DNA of 64,000 nucleotides from Pseudorhodoferax sp965279475 (GTDB lineage: Bacteria > Pseudomonadota > Gammaproteobacteria > Burkholderiales > Burkholderiaceae_C): assembly GCA_965279475.1 (NCBI GenBank), contig CBDIIA010000003.1:3596001-3660000 (forward strand), read 5' to 3'. Positions within the stretch are counted from its first letter, which is position 1. Each line of letters starts with the position of its first letter. The notes under the pieces were generated by a model. The model was not told the DNA's origin and made no database searches. It saw nothing but the letters and a program-made list of their open reading frames with translations. Position numbers and translations under genes: made by a program. Shown here piece after piece: positions 53,120 to 62,392 of the stretch.

Positions 53120-54625
53120 ATGCGCCAGATGCCACCCGGCCGCCCCTCCCGCACGCCCCACACCGAACAGCCCGCACTCGACTGGTCATCGCTGGAAACC
53201 GGCGAGGCCGATGCCTGCGACGGCCTGCAGGTCACGCTGTCGGGCTGGCTCACGGGGCTGGATGCGGCCGGCCCGGTCGACTACGGACTGCTGACGCCGC
53301 AGGCCCCGTGCTGCGGCCAGGCCACGGGGCAGGCGAACGCCGCCGTCGAGGTGTACCTGCGCGCGCCGCTGGCGTCGGCCGCCTGCCAGGTCACGCTGTC
53401 CGGCCGCTGGTTGCGGCTGACCGACGACCCCTGCGGCTGGCGCTACCAGTTGCGCGACGCCATCGTGCGTGCTGCGCAGGACGCGGACGATGCAGGCCTG
53501 GCGGCTGCTCTGCCAGCCGTGGGCCGCCGCCTGTTCCTGGGCGCCGGTGCCGCCTTTGGGCTGGTCGCCTGCAGCACCGGGCCGTTCACGCCCTACGCCG
53601 AGCCGGTGGCGGCAGCGCCCTCCGAGCCGCCCGCCACCACGGCCTGGCTGGCCGAGAACCTGACGATCGACATCCACAGCCACGCGGGCCGCGCGATCCT
53701 GGCGCGCCAGCCGGCGGCGGCCGCCCGGCCCTTCACGCCGGTGGCCGAGCCGATGCGCGAAGGCGGCATGCAGGTGATCTGCCTGGCGGTTGTCGCCGAC
53801 ACGCCGACCACGCAGGTCTCGCCCGACCGCAGGCGCTTCGAGGCCTACCGCAGCCCGGCCCCCGGCGAGCTGTACGCGCATGCCCAGGCCGCGTTTGCAC
53901 GCGCCGCCGAACTGGTGCGCCAGCAGGCGCTGACCGTGGTGACCGATGCGCGCAGCCTGCGCGCCGTGCGGCCCGGCGCGCCGGCCGTGATCGTGGCCTG
54001 CGAGGGCGCGGATTTCCTCGAGGGCCACATCGACCGGGTCGACGAGATGCACCGCCTGCACGGCCTGCGGCATCTGCAGCTGACGCACTACCGCGTGAAC
54101 GAGCTGGGCGACATCCAGACCGAACCGCCGGTGCACGGCGGCCTGACCGACTTCGGTGCCGAGGTGGTGCAACGCTGCAATGCGCTGGGCATCGTGGTCG
54201 ACGTGGCGCATGGCACCTTCGATCTGGTGCAACGCGCCGCCGCGGTCAGCCGCAAGCCGCTGGTGCTGTCGCACACCTCGCTCGCCACCCGCCCCGGGCC
54301 GCGCAGCCGCTTGATCACGCCCGCGCATGCGCGGCTGGTGGCCGCCACCGGCGGCGTGATCGGCGTGTGGCCGAGCGCCGCCGCCTTCACCGACCTGGCC
54401 GCGATGGCGGCCGGCGCGCGCCGCATGGCCGACGTGGTGGGCGTGGACCACGTGGCGCTGGGCACCGACATGCTGGGCTTCATCACCACACCGGTCTTCA
54501 CCAGCTACCGCCAGCTGCCGCTGTATGCCGAAGCGCTGCTGACCGCCGGCTTCAACCGTGGCGACGTGGCCAAGGTACTCGGCGGCAACTACCTGCGCGT
54601 GTTCGAAGCCACCCTGGCCGCGTGA
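53120..54625 (+). CDS. Membrane dipeptidase (M19) with N-terminal extension and internal Tat/lipoprotein-like signal
   Basis: 501 residues. Residues ~175-501 are an M19 dipeptidase: DIHSHAGR (His pair where HxD is usual), VIVACEGADFLEG (Glu), VVDVAHGTFD (His) and LVLSHTSLATRPGPRS (His). Residues 1-130 are an extra beta-rich, Cys-containing region (VTLSGWLTGLD, QAPCCGQATGQ, VTLSGRWLRLTDDPCGW). Between them RRLFLGAGAAFGLVACS resembles a twin-arginine signal with a lipobox, which would normally be N-terminal. Either the true start is downstream or two genes have fused. Family members hydrolyse dipeptides, often with a D-residue at the C-terminus. Confidence 0.8.
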   Translation: MRQMPPGRPSRTPHTEQPALDWSSLETGEADACDGLQVTLSGWLTGLDAAGPVDYGLLTPQAPCCGQATGQANAAVEVYLRAPLASAACQVTLSGRWLRLTDDPCGWRYQLRDAIVRAAQDADDAGLAAALPAVGRRLFLGAGAAFGLVACSTGPFTPYAEPVAAAPSEPPATTAWLAENLTIDIHSHAGRAILARQPAAAARPFTPVAEPMREGGMQVICLAVVADTPTTQVSPDRRRFEAYRSPAPGELYAHAQAAFARAAELVRQQALTVVTDARSLRAVRPGAPAVIVACEGADFLEGHIDRVDEMHRLHGLRHLQLTHYRVNELGDIQTEPPVHGGLTDFGAEVVQRCNALGIVVDVAHGTFDLVQRAAAVSRKPLVLSHTSLATRPGPRSRLITPAHARLVAATGGVIGVWPSAAAFTDLAAMAAGARRMADVVGVDHVALGTDMLGFITTPVFTSYRQLPLYAEALLTAGFNRGDVAKVLGGNYLRVFEATLAA

Positions 54626-54701
54626 CCGGCGCCAGGCACCCCCCGGTTGCCTTGGCCGCGCCCGTCGCGTAAGCTCGGCGGCCCATCCTGCGAGGAACCC
54701 C

Positions 54702-54950
54702 ATGCTGCAAATGCGCCCCGGCTGCGAGTGCTGTGACCGCGACCTTCCCCCCGACTCCACCGAGGCGCGGATCTGCACCTTCGAGTGCACCTTCTGCGTC
54801 GACTGCGCGACCACGCGGCTGGCCGGCATCTGCCCCAACTGCGGCGGCGACCTGGTGCAGCGGCCTCGCCGGCCGGCGAACAAACTGGTCAACAACCCGG
54901 CCTCCACCACACGGGTGCTGAAGCCCGAAGGATGCGAGGCCGCGGCATGA
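54702..54950 (+). CDS. DUF1272 zinc-ribbon-like protein
   Basis: 82 residues. Four cysteine pairs form the DUF1272 pattern: CECCDRDLP, CTFECTFCVDC and CPNCGGDLVQRPRRP. Probably binds zinc; function unknown. The ATG at 54702 follows CGAGGAA. Confidence 0.88.
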   Translation: MLQMRPGCECCDRDLPPDSTEARICTFECTFCVDCATTRLAGICPNCGGDLVQRPRRPANKLVNNPASTTRVLKPEGCEAAA

Positions 54951-55005
54951 CGCGGGCCCTGCGGCGGCGCAGCCGCCGTTGACGATCGACACACCGCGCC
55001 CGCCG

Positions 55006-55986
55006 ATGGACACCGCCGCACCGATCGCAGCACTTGTCGATACCCTGCGTGTCCATGGCTTCAGCGCGCTGGCGCCAGGCCCCCGCCTCATCGTGCTGGG
55101 CGGCGTGCATGGCGACGAGACCTGCGGCACCGAGGGCATCGCCCGTGTGCTGGCCGAGCTGGACGACGGCCGCCTGCGTCTCACGCGCGGCCAGCTGACG
55201 CTGGTGCCCGTGGCGAACCCGCTGGCGCGCCAGCGGCTGCAGCGCGAAGGCGAGCGCAACCTGAACCGCCTGTTCCGCCCCACGCCGGAGCCGGCCGACT
55301 ACGAGGCCCGCGTCACCAACGTGCTCTGCCCGCTGCTGGCAGACCACGACGTGCTGCTCGACCTGCACTCGTTCCAGAGTGCCGGCGAGGCCTTCGCGAT
55401 GATCGGCCCGCGCGACAACACCGGCGCACTCGAACCCTTTGCCCGCGCGTTCGAAGAGGGCCGGCTGGCGCTGCACATCGGCACGCCGCGCGTGGTGGAA
55501 GGCTGGCTCGACATCTACGCCGCCGGCATCGCGCAGCGCGGCCAGCCGGTGACCGATGCGGCCCTGGCGTTCGGCTGGGGCACCAACGAATACATGCGCA
55601 GCCAGGGCGGCTACGCGGTCACGCTCGAATGCGGCCAGCACCGCGACCCGGCCGCCCCTGCCGTGGCCTACCGGGCGGTGCACGCCGCGCTGCGGCTGCT
55701 GGGCATGGCGGCAGGCCCGGCGGCGGACACGCAGAACGGCCCGGCGCCGCCGCATCCTGCGCTGCTGCGCCTGCAGAGCGTGACCGACCGCGCCGCGGCC
55801 GGCGACCGCTTCGTGCGCGACTGGGCCACCTTCGACCGTGTGCGCCAGGGCGAGACCATCGGCGAACGCGCCGACGGCACGGCCGTGCTGGCGCCGGGCG
55901 ACGGCTTCATCGTGTTCCCGAACGCCGAGGCCCTGCCGGGCACCGAATGGTTCTACTTCGCGGTGGAGAGCGACCGGCAGCTGTGA
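55006..55986 (+). CDS. Succinylglutamate desuccinylase / aspartoacylase family zinc hydrolase
   Basis: 326 residues. The carboxypeptidase-like zinc ligands are in LGGVHGDETCG (His, Glu) and LLDLHSFQSAG (His). The conserved segment GERNLNRLFRP is also present. It would remove an acyl group from an N-acylated amino acid. Start uncertain: ATG at 55006 chosen, TTG at 54979 also possible; neither has a clear ribosome-binding site. Confidence 0.82.
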   Translation: MDTAAPIAALVDTLRVHGFSALAPGPRLIVLGGVHGDETCGTEGIARVLAELDDGRLRLTRGQLTLVPVANPLARQRLQREGERNLNRLFRPTPEPADYEARVTNVLCPLLADHDVLLDLHSFQSAGEAFAMIGPRDNTGALEPFARAFEEGRLALHIGTPRVVEGWLDIYAAGIAQRGQPVTDAALAFGWGTNEYMRSQGGYAVTLECGQHRDPAAPAVAYRAVHAALRLLGMAAGPAADTQNGPAPPHPALLRLQSVTDRAAAGDRFVRDWATFDRVRQGETIGERADGTAVLAPGDGFIVFPNAEALPGTEWFYFAVESDRQL

Positions 55987-56008
55987 GCTGAACGACGCAG
56001 GCGAATGC

Positions 56009-56986
56009 TCAACGCGATGGCGCCTGGGCCGCCAGCATGGACGCGGCCTCGGTGCTGCCGGCCTTGGCGAAGGGTTGCAGCGCCTCGACCTTGCAGCCGT
56101 CGAGGTTCTCGTTGGCCGTGTCGAGATCGTCCGCCAGCTGTCGCACGTAGCCGACCTCGGAGCCCGCTTGCAGGCTCTCCTTCGCGCGCGCCACCGCCCG
56201 TGCGACCGCGGGGCCGAAGGCGTTTTCGCAGAGATCGGTCACGGCGCGCATCGGCACGGGTTTGCCTTTCTCGAACAACAGCAGCGCAGCCGACAAGGCA
56301 ACCTCCTTGTCCGGCCGCGTGAACACGCCGGAGCCCTCGCTGGCCGCATAGAAGACCTCGCGCAGCTCGTTCGCCGGCAACTGCTTGTAGGCCAGTTTGG
56401 CCAGGCGCACTGCGCCCTCGGGGTCGGGCTCGATGCCGCGCCCTGACGCCAGCAGCTTGGCGAACGCGTAGGCGGCGCGGCCATCCCCCATGGCCGCCGG
56501 GCCTCGGAGTTCCTTGACCGCCAGTGTGAACTGCGCGTCTGCAGCTTCCGCATCCGGGGGCCCCAGTTTGCCGATCTTCAAGGCTTCGCCATACGCGATG
56601 CGGGCGCTGGCATCGCCGAGGTAGATCGCCAGCGCAAAGGCATCGCGGGCCAGGCGGCCGCGCTCCTCGGCGGTCAGCACCCCCGGGTTGTAGGCGAGCA
56701 GCGAACCGACCTTGGCGGCCTTCTCCGCCTCCGGCAAAGCTGCTGCGTCCTGCAGGCTCGATGCAAAACTCGCGTCGTCCGCCAGCGCGGCCATGGCCTC
56801 ATTCACCGACTGGCGATACAGGTACGGGGTGAGCACATAGGCATACAGCCATGCCACGAGCCCGGTGGTGACCACCGCCACCAGGATGATCGCGGCAGCG
56901 CGCCCCTGCCATCGGCCGAAAACGCTGGTCTTCACCAGACCGCCAGCCGGGCGTGCCGCCTCGAGTTTCGCCAGTTCATCCGGCAC
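56009..56986 (-). CDS. Membrane-anchored protein with Sel1-like helical repeats
   Basis: 325 residues. One membrane segment (about 30-52, AAAIILVAVVTTGLVAWLYA) leaves a large periplasmic part. GDGRAAYAFAKLLASGRGIE, then PDPEGAVRLAKLAYK, is a Sel1/TPR-like repeat. No enzymatic motif seen; likely a protein-binding scaffold. Confidence 0.65.
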   Translation of the reverse strand: MPDELAKLEAARPAGGLVKTSVFGRWQGRAAAIILVAVVTTGLVAWLYAYVLTPYLYRQSVNEAMAALADDASFASSLQDAAALPEAEKAAKVGSLLAYNPGVLTAEERGRLARDAFALAIYLGDASARIAYGEALKIGKLGPPDAEAADAQFTLAVKELRGPAAMGDGRAAYAFAKLLASGRGIEPDPEGAVRLAKLAYKQLPANELREVFYAASEGSGVFTRPDKEVALSAALLLFEKGKPVPMRAVTDLCENAFGPAVARAVARAKESLQAGSEVGYVRQLADDLDTANENLDGCKVEALQPFAKAGSTEAASMLAAQAPSR

Positions 56987-57054
56987 ATGGTATCGACTCG
57001 GGCATGTGTCGCCAGCCGCGCCCCCCGGTGCCGGGCGGGGTTCGTCTCTTCAGG

Positions 57055-57873
57055 TCAGCTCAAAACTTCGTCCGTCACCACGTTGAAGCGCATCAGCGCA
57101 TTGGTGCCGAACACCATCGTGATCGGTACGTCGGCCGCATCGCGCCCGCGCGCAATGACCACACGGCCGATGCGCGGCGTGTTGTGCCGTGCGTCGAAGG
57201 TGTGCCAGCGGCCGCCGAGGAACACCTCGAACCACGCGCTGAAATCCATCGGATACGGCACCGGCGGGATGCCGATGTCGCCCAGGTAACCGGTCACGTA
57301 GCGCGCCGGAATGTTCATGCAGCGGCACAGCGAGATCGCCAGGTGGGTGAAGTCGCGGCACACGCCGACCCGTTCGCGGAAGCCGTCAAGTGCGGTGCGC
57401 GTGGGGCGGGCGCTGCCGTAGTCGAACCGCAGATGGCCGTGCACGAAATCGCAGATCGCCTGCACGCGCGACCAGCCGGGCGCGACCGACAGGAAACGGC
57501 TCCATGCGAACGCCAGCAGCTCGGCGTCGAAATCGCAGTAGCGGCTGGGCAGCAGGAACTGCAGAGTGTCCACGGGCAGGTCGGCCGGCGCGTATTCGAT
57601 GGCGTTGTAGTCCACCGGATCGGGCAGACCGCTGTCGTACACCGTGGCCTCGTTGCGGATGCACACGCTGCTGGTGCCCCAGGGCACGTGCACGCGCGCG
57701 CACTCGTTGTCGAACCCGTCGCGGTAGTAGTCGGTGACCAGCGGCGGGCTGATCGTGATGTTCTCCGGGGCGACCAGATCGGCGGCCCGCGAAGGATGCA
57801 ACCGCAGCATGTAGATCAGCGCGGTGGGAGCGGTAACGCTCAGTTCGATGTCGTAGCCAATCTTGATGAGCAT
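57055..57873 (-). CDS. Transglutaminase-like family protein
   Basis: 272 residues. The N-terminal beta domain begins MLIKIGYDIELSVTAPTALI. The catalytic Cys is in RVGVCRDFTHLAISLCR (about 180) and the His/Asp in SAWFEVFLGGRWHTFDARHN. This is the bacterial cysteine-protease-like transglutaminase group. Start set at 57873 to fit the family N-terminus. Confidence 0.88.
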   Translation of the reverse strand: MLIKIGYDIELSVTAPTALIYMLRLHPSRAADLVAPENITISPPLVTDYYRDGFDNECARVHVPWGTSSVCIRNEATVYDSGLPDPVDYNAIEYAPADLPVDTLQFLLPSRYCDFDAELLAFAWSRFLSVAPGWSRVQAICDFVHGHLRFDYGSARPTRTALDGFRERVGVCRDFTHLAISLCRCMNIPARYVTGYLGDIGIPPVPYPMDFSAWFEVFLGGRWHTFDARHNTPRIGRVVIARGRDAADVPITMVFGTNALMRFNVVTDEVLS

Positions 57874-58072
57874 GGTGTCCAGTGGGTTCGGAGCATCGGC
57901 ATGCGTGCGGCATGCCAGGGCAAGACAGAAGTCGACCGGCCACACGCCGGTACGAGGACCATGCTACGTGTCCTCCTCTCGAAGCCCTGCACTGGCTTGG
58001 CGCGACCTGGCGTAGGCCGCAGCACCCAGTCGGGTCGGCGCCACGCCTACAGCGTGGCCACCTGCATCCGGA

Positions 58073-58771
58073 TCAGTGATCCAGGTCGGTCAGGCCGGCG
58101 GTCCACAGCAGGGTGGAGCGCACGAAGATCGACGGATCGACCGAGGCCGTGCCCTGCGCCGCCAGCCGCAGCCACACCAGCGTGTCGTGGTGGCTACCCG
58201 GCATCAGATGGCGCGCACGCTCAGTCAGCAACCAGGCATGCAGCCGGCGGTACTGCGCCGGGTAGCGCTGCTCGGCCCAGGCCAGGCCGACCAGGTCGCC
58301 GTAACCTTCCTCGCGGCGCACGGCATGCATGTGGCTCACCGCTGCCTGCAGGTCGGGGCTCAGACGTTCGGGCACCGCCGCCGAGAACCCCGCCGGCAGG
58401 TGGAACCAGGCGCCGTCGAGGTAGCGCCTGCAATGGCCCAGCTCATGGGCGGCCATCAACTCCAGGGCCGGATCGACCAGGTCTGCCGGAATGCGCTCGA
58501 TCGTCGCCTGCGCCTCGGGGTTGCCGCGCATCGACAGCACTAGCTTGCAGCGGCCGTCGACGAAAGCCAGTGCCATCGGCGACGCACCGGGCGTGGGCTG
58601 CGGCTGCACCACCACGTCGAGCGGAATGCGCGCCGCCTTCGCAAACGTGACGACCGGCCAGGCCCCCTTGAGCCAGCGGCTTTCGGTGGCGGTCAGATCG
58701 GCCGCACCGCACGCGGCCGACCACAGCGCCAGCAAGGCGCATCCCAGCATCGTTTTCGACACACCCATCAC
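58073..58771 (-). CDS. Exported putative zinc metalloprotease (HELGH)
   Basis: 232 residues. Signal peptide about 1-24 with CALLALWSAACGAAD (possibly a lipobox). The zinc motif HELGH lies near residue 110 in LELMAAHELGHCRRYLDGAW. Downstream acidic residues (RREEGYGDLVGLAWAEQRYP) could supply the third ligand. No named family recognised. Confidence 0.65.
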   Translation of the reverse strand: MMGVSKTMLGCALLALWSAACGAADLTATESRWLKGAWPVVTFAKAARIPLDVVVQPQPTPGASPMALAFVDGRCKLVLSMRGNPEAQATIERIPADLVDPALELMAAHELGHCRRYLDGAWFHLPAGFSAAVPERLSPDLQAAVSHMHAVRREEGYGDLVGLAWAEQRYPAQYRRLHAWLLTERARHLMPGSHHDTLVWLRLAAQGTASVDPSIFVRSTLLWTAGLTDLDH

Positions 58772-58850
58772 TCCTGCAAAACCCTGTTCTTCGCTTCGAC
58801 CCGAAACTTGAACGATTCTTCAGTGCCAGAGCCGTGCCACAGGCCATGCA

Positions 58851-59384
58851 TTAAGCGTGCCCGGATACCTCCAAGACCAGGCCGTCGCCGATGAAAGCCG
58901 GCCCCACCAGCATCCGGAACGCCGTGTGGGGCGGGAACACCGGCAGCGCCGCGGCCGGCGCCAGGAACTGCACGTCGAGCCGGTGCGCCACGCCGCGCCG
59001 CACCGTCTCACCGGGTCGCACGAACCAGCGCGCCGAGAACGCCTGGTTGCCGATCACCAGCGCGCAGCGGTGCTCGCCCACGGGGATCGGCCCGTCTTCG
59101 GCCGGCACGGCCGCCGGGCGCAATGTCAGCTCGACATAAACGTGCGGCTCGAAGGCTGCACCGGCCTCGAACCCCGGCACTGCGGCCTTGGGCCGCCGCT
59201 TGAGCCGCGCGATGAGCCAGGCGATGATGTTGCCCACCGCCGGCACCCACAGCACCATCATCAGCGTGCCGACGTCACGCAGTGTGGAGCCGATCGCGGC
59301 GTAGTGGCGCAGCACGGCCCCCGCGACGCCGAGGCTCAGCAGGAACAACACGATGATCAGGCGGCGGATCTGGATGCGGGTCAT
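58851..59384 (-). CDS. Hypothetical membrane protein
   Basis: 177 residues from the ATG at 59384. Two N-terminal membrane segments (RLIIVLFLLSLGVAGAVLRH and DVGTLMMVLWVPAVGNIIAW) precede a soluble beta-rich domain (FEPHVYVELTLRPAAV; LVIGNQAFSARWFVRPGE). Function unknown. The frame is open upstream but lacks a better start. Confidence 0.6.
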   Translation of the reverse strand: MTRIQIRRLIIVLFLLSLGVAGAVLRHYAAIGSTLRDVGTLMMVLWVPAVGNIIAWLIARLKRRPKAAVPGFEAGAAFEPHVYVELTLRPAAVPAEDGPIPVGEHRCALVIGNQAFSARWFVRPGETVRRGVAHRLDVQFLAPAAALPVFPPHTAFRMLVGPAFIGDGLVLEVSGHA

Positions 59385-59582
59385 GACGCGCCGATTGTGC
59401 GCGCCCGGTGCCGCTGCGAGGCCGGCAGCGCCTACGCATAAACACGCACAAGCCCGGGTGCGCGAGGCGTGTCGCTGACACCCGCACGCCCGCAGCACCT
59501 ACAGACGCCCCTGCGCGCCCGCCCTAGACTGGCGCGACCTTTCCAACCCTGCAGGATCCCGGCCACGCGCCGGAAGACACCC

Positions 59583-59720
59583 ATGAACTACTTCACCCAC
59601 ATCGGCCCTGTCGCCGCCCTGATCGCCGGCATCCTGATCCTGATCATCCCGCGCCTGCTGAACTACATCGTGGCGCTGTACCTGATCGTCATCGGCCTGG
59701 TGGGGCTGTTCGGCCGCTGA
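59583..59720 (+). CDS. DUF3096 small membrane protein
   Basis: 45 residues, almost entirely hydrophobic (PVAALIAGILILIIPRLLNY, IVALYLIVIGLVGLFG), matching the small DUF3096 family. It is the only plus-strand gene in this stretch. Function unknown. Confidence 0.8.
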   Translation: MNYFTHIGPVAALIAGILILIIPRLLNYIVALYLIVIGLVGLFGR

Positions 59721-59757
59721 ACGGCCACTGAACGGCTAGTGAACGACCGGTGCCCGC

Positions 59758-60405
59758 TCACTTCAAGCGGTAGCTCAGCCGTCGGCCGCCGCGGACGGTG
59801 GAGTCGAGGCCGACCCATTCGCCGCTGGCCGTGTACCAGACATCGACCGGCGAAGCCGGCCCGCTGATGCGCCAGCGCGTCGCTGGTACGGGCGCACCAC
59901 GCACCTCGACCGCGCCGCTCTCGACCTGGCGGATCTGCACCGGCTCGACGCGGCCGGTCTGCGCATTCAGCAGCCGGGTCTGCGTGCGCATCGCCGGGTT
60001 CCAGTAGGCGAAGCTCATCACGCAGCCGGGCGGCTGGGTGGCGGGCGGGTTGCCGGTGGCGGTCACGGTCAACACGTCGCCGGCGGATTCGGCCAGCACC
60101 CGCTCGCGCTGGCCATCGTCGTCGGTCGACGACTCCAGCGCTGCGAGGCAGTCGCCCTGCCACTGCTCCACAGCCTGGTGCCGGTAGCGGTAGACGGTAA
60201 TGCCGAGCAGCTTCACCGCGAAACTCGCGTCGATCACCACCTTGCGCTGGCCGGCCGGGCCGCGCACGCTGAAGCGGTGTTCGCCGATCGGCGTGTCGTC
60301 GAGCAGCACGCGAAACAGCAGGTCGCGCTCGGCCGGGGTGTTGGCGCTCGCCACCGTCGCCATGCAGCACCACAGCGCCGCCAGCCAGCCAGGTGCCACA
60401 CGCAT
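59758..60405 (-). CDS. DUF6134-like exported protein
   Basis: 215 residues with a signal peptide (ATVASANTPAE). The segments RVLLDDTPIGEHRFSVRG, FAVKLLGITVYRYRHQAVEQ and MSFAYWNPAMRTQTRLLNAQ, with GRRLSYRLK at the end, fit DUF6134. The start overlaps the stop of the DUF1295 gene (ATGA), so the two are translationally coupled. Confidence 0.72.
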   Translation of the reverse strand: MRVAPGWLAALWCCMATVASANTPAERDLLFRVLLDDTPIGEHRFSVRGPAGQRKVVIDASFAVKLLGITVYRYRHQAVEQWQGDCLAALESSTDDDGQRERVLAESAGDVLTVTATGNPPATQPPGCVMSFAYWNPAMRTQTRLLNAQTGRVEPVQIRQVESGAVEVRGAPVPATRWRISGPASPVDVWYTASGEWVGLDSTVRGGRRLSYRLK

Positions 60406-61208
60406 CAGGCAGCGCCCCGGCGCGGCGGGCCGGGCCAGAAGGCATTGGTGCGCGCGATGTAGTCGCGGTAGGCCGGCCGCCGCTCGCCGATGTCCTGCTC
60501 GAGCAGGCTGACGCCCGACACCTTGAGCAGCAGCACGGTCATCAGCAGCGGCGACACCACGCTCCAGACTGCCCCCAGACCTCCGCCGGCGATCGCCACC
60601 AGCCACAAGCCCCACCAGACGCAGACCTCGCCGAAATAGTTGGGATGCCGGGTGAAGCGCCACAGACCACGGTCCATCACCTGGCCGCGGTGCGCGGGGT
60701 CGGCCTTGAAGCGCGCCATCTGCGCGTCGCCGACCGCCTCGAACAGCAGGCCGAACGCCGCCAGCACAAAGCCCGGCACATCGGCCCAGCCCAGCGGCCG
60801 GCTCCCCAGCATGCCGGCCAGGAACGGGGCCGAGACCACCCAGGCCAGCACAGCCTGCAGCGCAAACACCAGGTACAGGCTCTTCCACGCAAAGTGCGGC
60901 TGGTTGCGCGCGCGGATGGCCTGGTAACGCCGGTCTTCGCCGTGGCCCCAGTTGCGCCAGGTGATGTACAAGGCCAGCCGCAGGGCCCAGGCACCGCCCA
61001 GCAGCAGCATGCACAGGCCGCGCGCACCGGTCGACCCCAACAGCAGGTCGTAGGTGAAACCGGCGCCGACGATGCAGACCGACCACACACGGTCGACCAG
61101 GCTCACGTCGGAGCGCACCAGGCTCGCCACCCAGGTCAGCAAGGCCAGCAGCGCCGCGCAGGCCAGGCCCGCGAACACCACCTGCGGCAACGACCACGCT
61201 TCAACCAC
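60405..61208 (-). CDS. DUF1295 membrane protein (steroid 5-alpha-reductase-like)
   Basis: 267 residues, mostly membrane segments. RGLWRFTRHPNYFGEVCVWW is the hallmark of DUF1295 / isoprenylcysteine methyltransferase-like membrane enzymes. It lies 18 bp after the CFA-like methyltransferase gene, suggesting a joint step in lipid modification. Confidence 0.88.
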   Translation of the reverse strand: MVEAWSLPQVVFAGLACAALLALLTWVASLVRSDVSLVDRVWSVCIVGAGFTYDLLLGSTGARGLCMLLLGGAWALRLALYITWRNWGHGEDRRYQAIRARNQPHFAWKSLYLVFALQAVLAWVVSAPFLAGMLGSRPLGWADVPGFVLAAFGLLFEAVGDAQMARFKADPAHRGQVMDRGLWRFTRHPNYFGEVCVWWGLWLVAIAGGGLGAVWSVVSPLLMTVLLLKVSGVSLLEQDIGERRPAYRDYIARTNAFWPGPPRRGAA

Positions 61209-61226
61209 GGAGCGCTCCGGCTTGCA

Positions 61227-62273
61227 TCATCCACCGCGCCTCTGGAACAGGTAGTGGCTCACCCACCACTGCTGCCCGGCGTCGTGCCCGAACAGTTCGG
61301 CCACCGACATGAAGAACAGGCGCCAGCGCGCCCACCACACCTCGGCGTCGGCGCCGTAGGTGGCATCGAACAGCGGGCGCAGACTGTCGCGGCCCTCGTC
61401 CATGTTGCGCAGCCAGGCCTCGGCCGTGCGCTGGTAGTGCGTGCCGTCCCAACGCCAGCGCTGCAGCAGGCGCAGGTCGTCCTGGCACTGCAGCGCCAAG
61501 TCGTCGCTCGGCATCATGCCACCCGAGAAGAAGTACTTGCTCATCCAGTCGCTGGCATCGCGCTCGACGAAGGCATACGGCGCCTCGCGGTGGGCGAACA
61601 CGTGCATGAAGAACCGCCCCTCGGGGGCGAGCCAGCGCGCCACCTTGGCAAAGGCTTGCGGCCAGTTGCGCAGGTGCTCGAACATCTCGACCGACACCAC
61701 GCGGTCGAAGCGCTCGGTGGTGTCGAAAACGTTGATGTCGCAGGTGACGACCCGCAGGTTGCGCAGCCCGCGTGCCCGCGCCTGGGCCTCGATGTGGGCG
61801 CGCTGCGAATGCGAATTCGACAGCGCGGTCACGCTGCTGCCCGGATATTGCGCGGCCATCCACAGGCTGAGCGAACCCCAGCCGCAGCCGAGTTCGAGCA
61901 CCCTTTGCCCGTCCGCCAGGCCAGCACGCTCGCAGGTGGCGGCCAGCGCCTGCGCCTCGGCATCACCCAGCGTGTCGACACCGTCGGGCCAGTGGCAGCT
62001 GCTGTACTTGCGGTGCGGCCCCAGCACGCCGGCGAAGAACGCGGCCGGCAGTTCGTAGTGCTGTTCGTTGGCCTTCTCGGGCAACGGCGCCAGCGGCGCG
62101 GCGCGCATCGCGCCGAGAAAATCCTGCGTCAGCGCCGCCACGGCTTCGGCGTCGCCGCTGCGCAGCTCGACCAGGCGAGCCTTCAGCATGCGGCGGATGC
62201 CCAGCCGCACGACGCGGTCGGGCACCAGGCCCTGTTCGACCCAATGGATGGCGGCGGCGGTGTTGTGCTGCAT
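61227..62273 (-). CDS. Cyclopropane-fatty-acyl-phospholipid synthase family SAM methyltransferase
   Basis: 348 residues. HYELPAAFFAGVLGPHRKYS, VLELGCGWGSLSLWMA (SAM-binding, near residue 130), VTALSNSHSQRAHIEAQARA and VVSVEMFEHLRNW are typical of the CFA/mycolic methyltransferase family. It probably methylates a lipid double bond; whether it makes a cyclopropane, methyl-branched or furan product is not clear. Confidence 0.88.
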   Translation of the reverse strand: MQHNTAAAIHWVEQGLVPDRVVRLGIRRMLKARLVELRSGDAEAVAALTQDFLGAMRAAPLAPLPEKANEQHYELPAAFFAGVLGPHRKYSSCHWPDGVDTLGDAEAQALAATCERAGLADGQRVLELGCGWGSLSLWMAAQYPGSSVTALSNSHSQRAHIEAQARARGLRNLRVVTCDINVFDTTERFDRVVSVEMFEHLRNWPQAFAKVARWLAPEGRFFMHVFAHREAPYAFVERDASDWMSKYFFSGGMMPSDDLALQCQDDLRLLQRWRWDGTHYQRTAEAWLRNMDEGRDSLRPLFDATYGADAEVWWARWRLFFMSVAELFGHDAGQQWWVSHYLFQRRGG

Positions 62274-62392
62274 GCGGAACGGCTCCTGTGAAAGGGCGTG
62301 GCAGAGATCCCCCGCAGGATATACGCAAGCCGCAGACGTTCGGATGCGGGTCCCTATTTCTTGACTTCTTGAATTCTTGACCTCTCGGTCTG

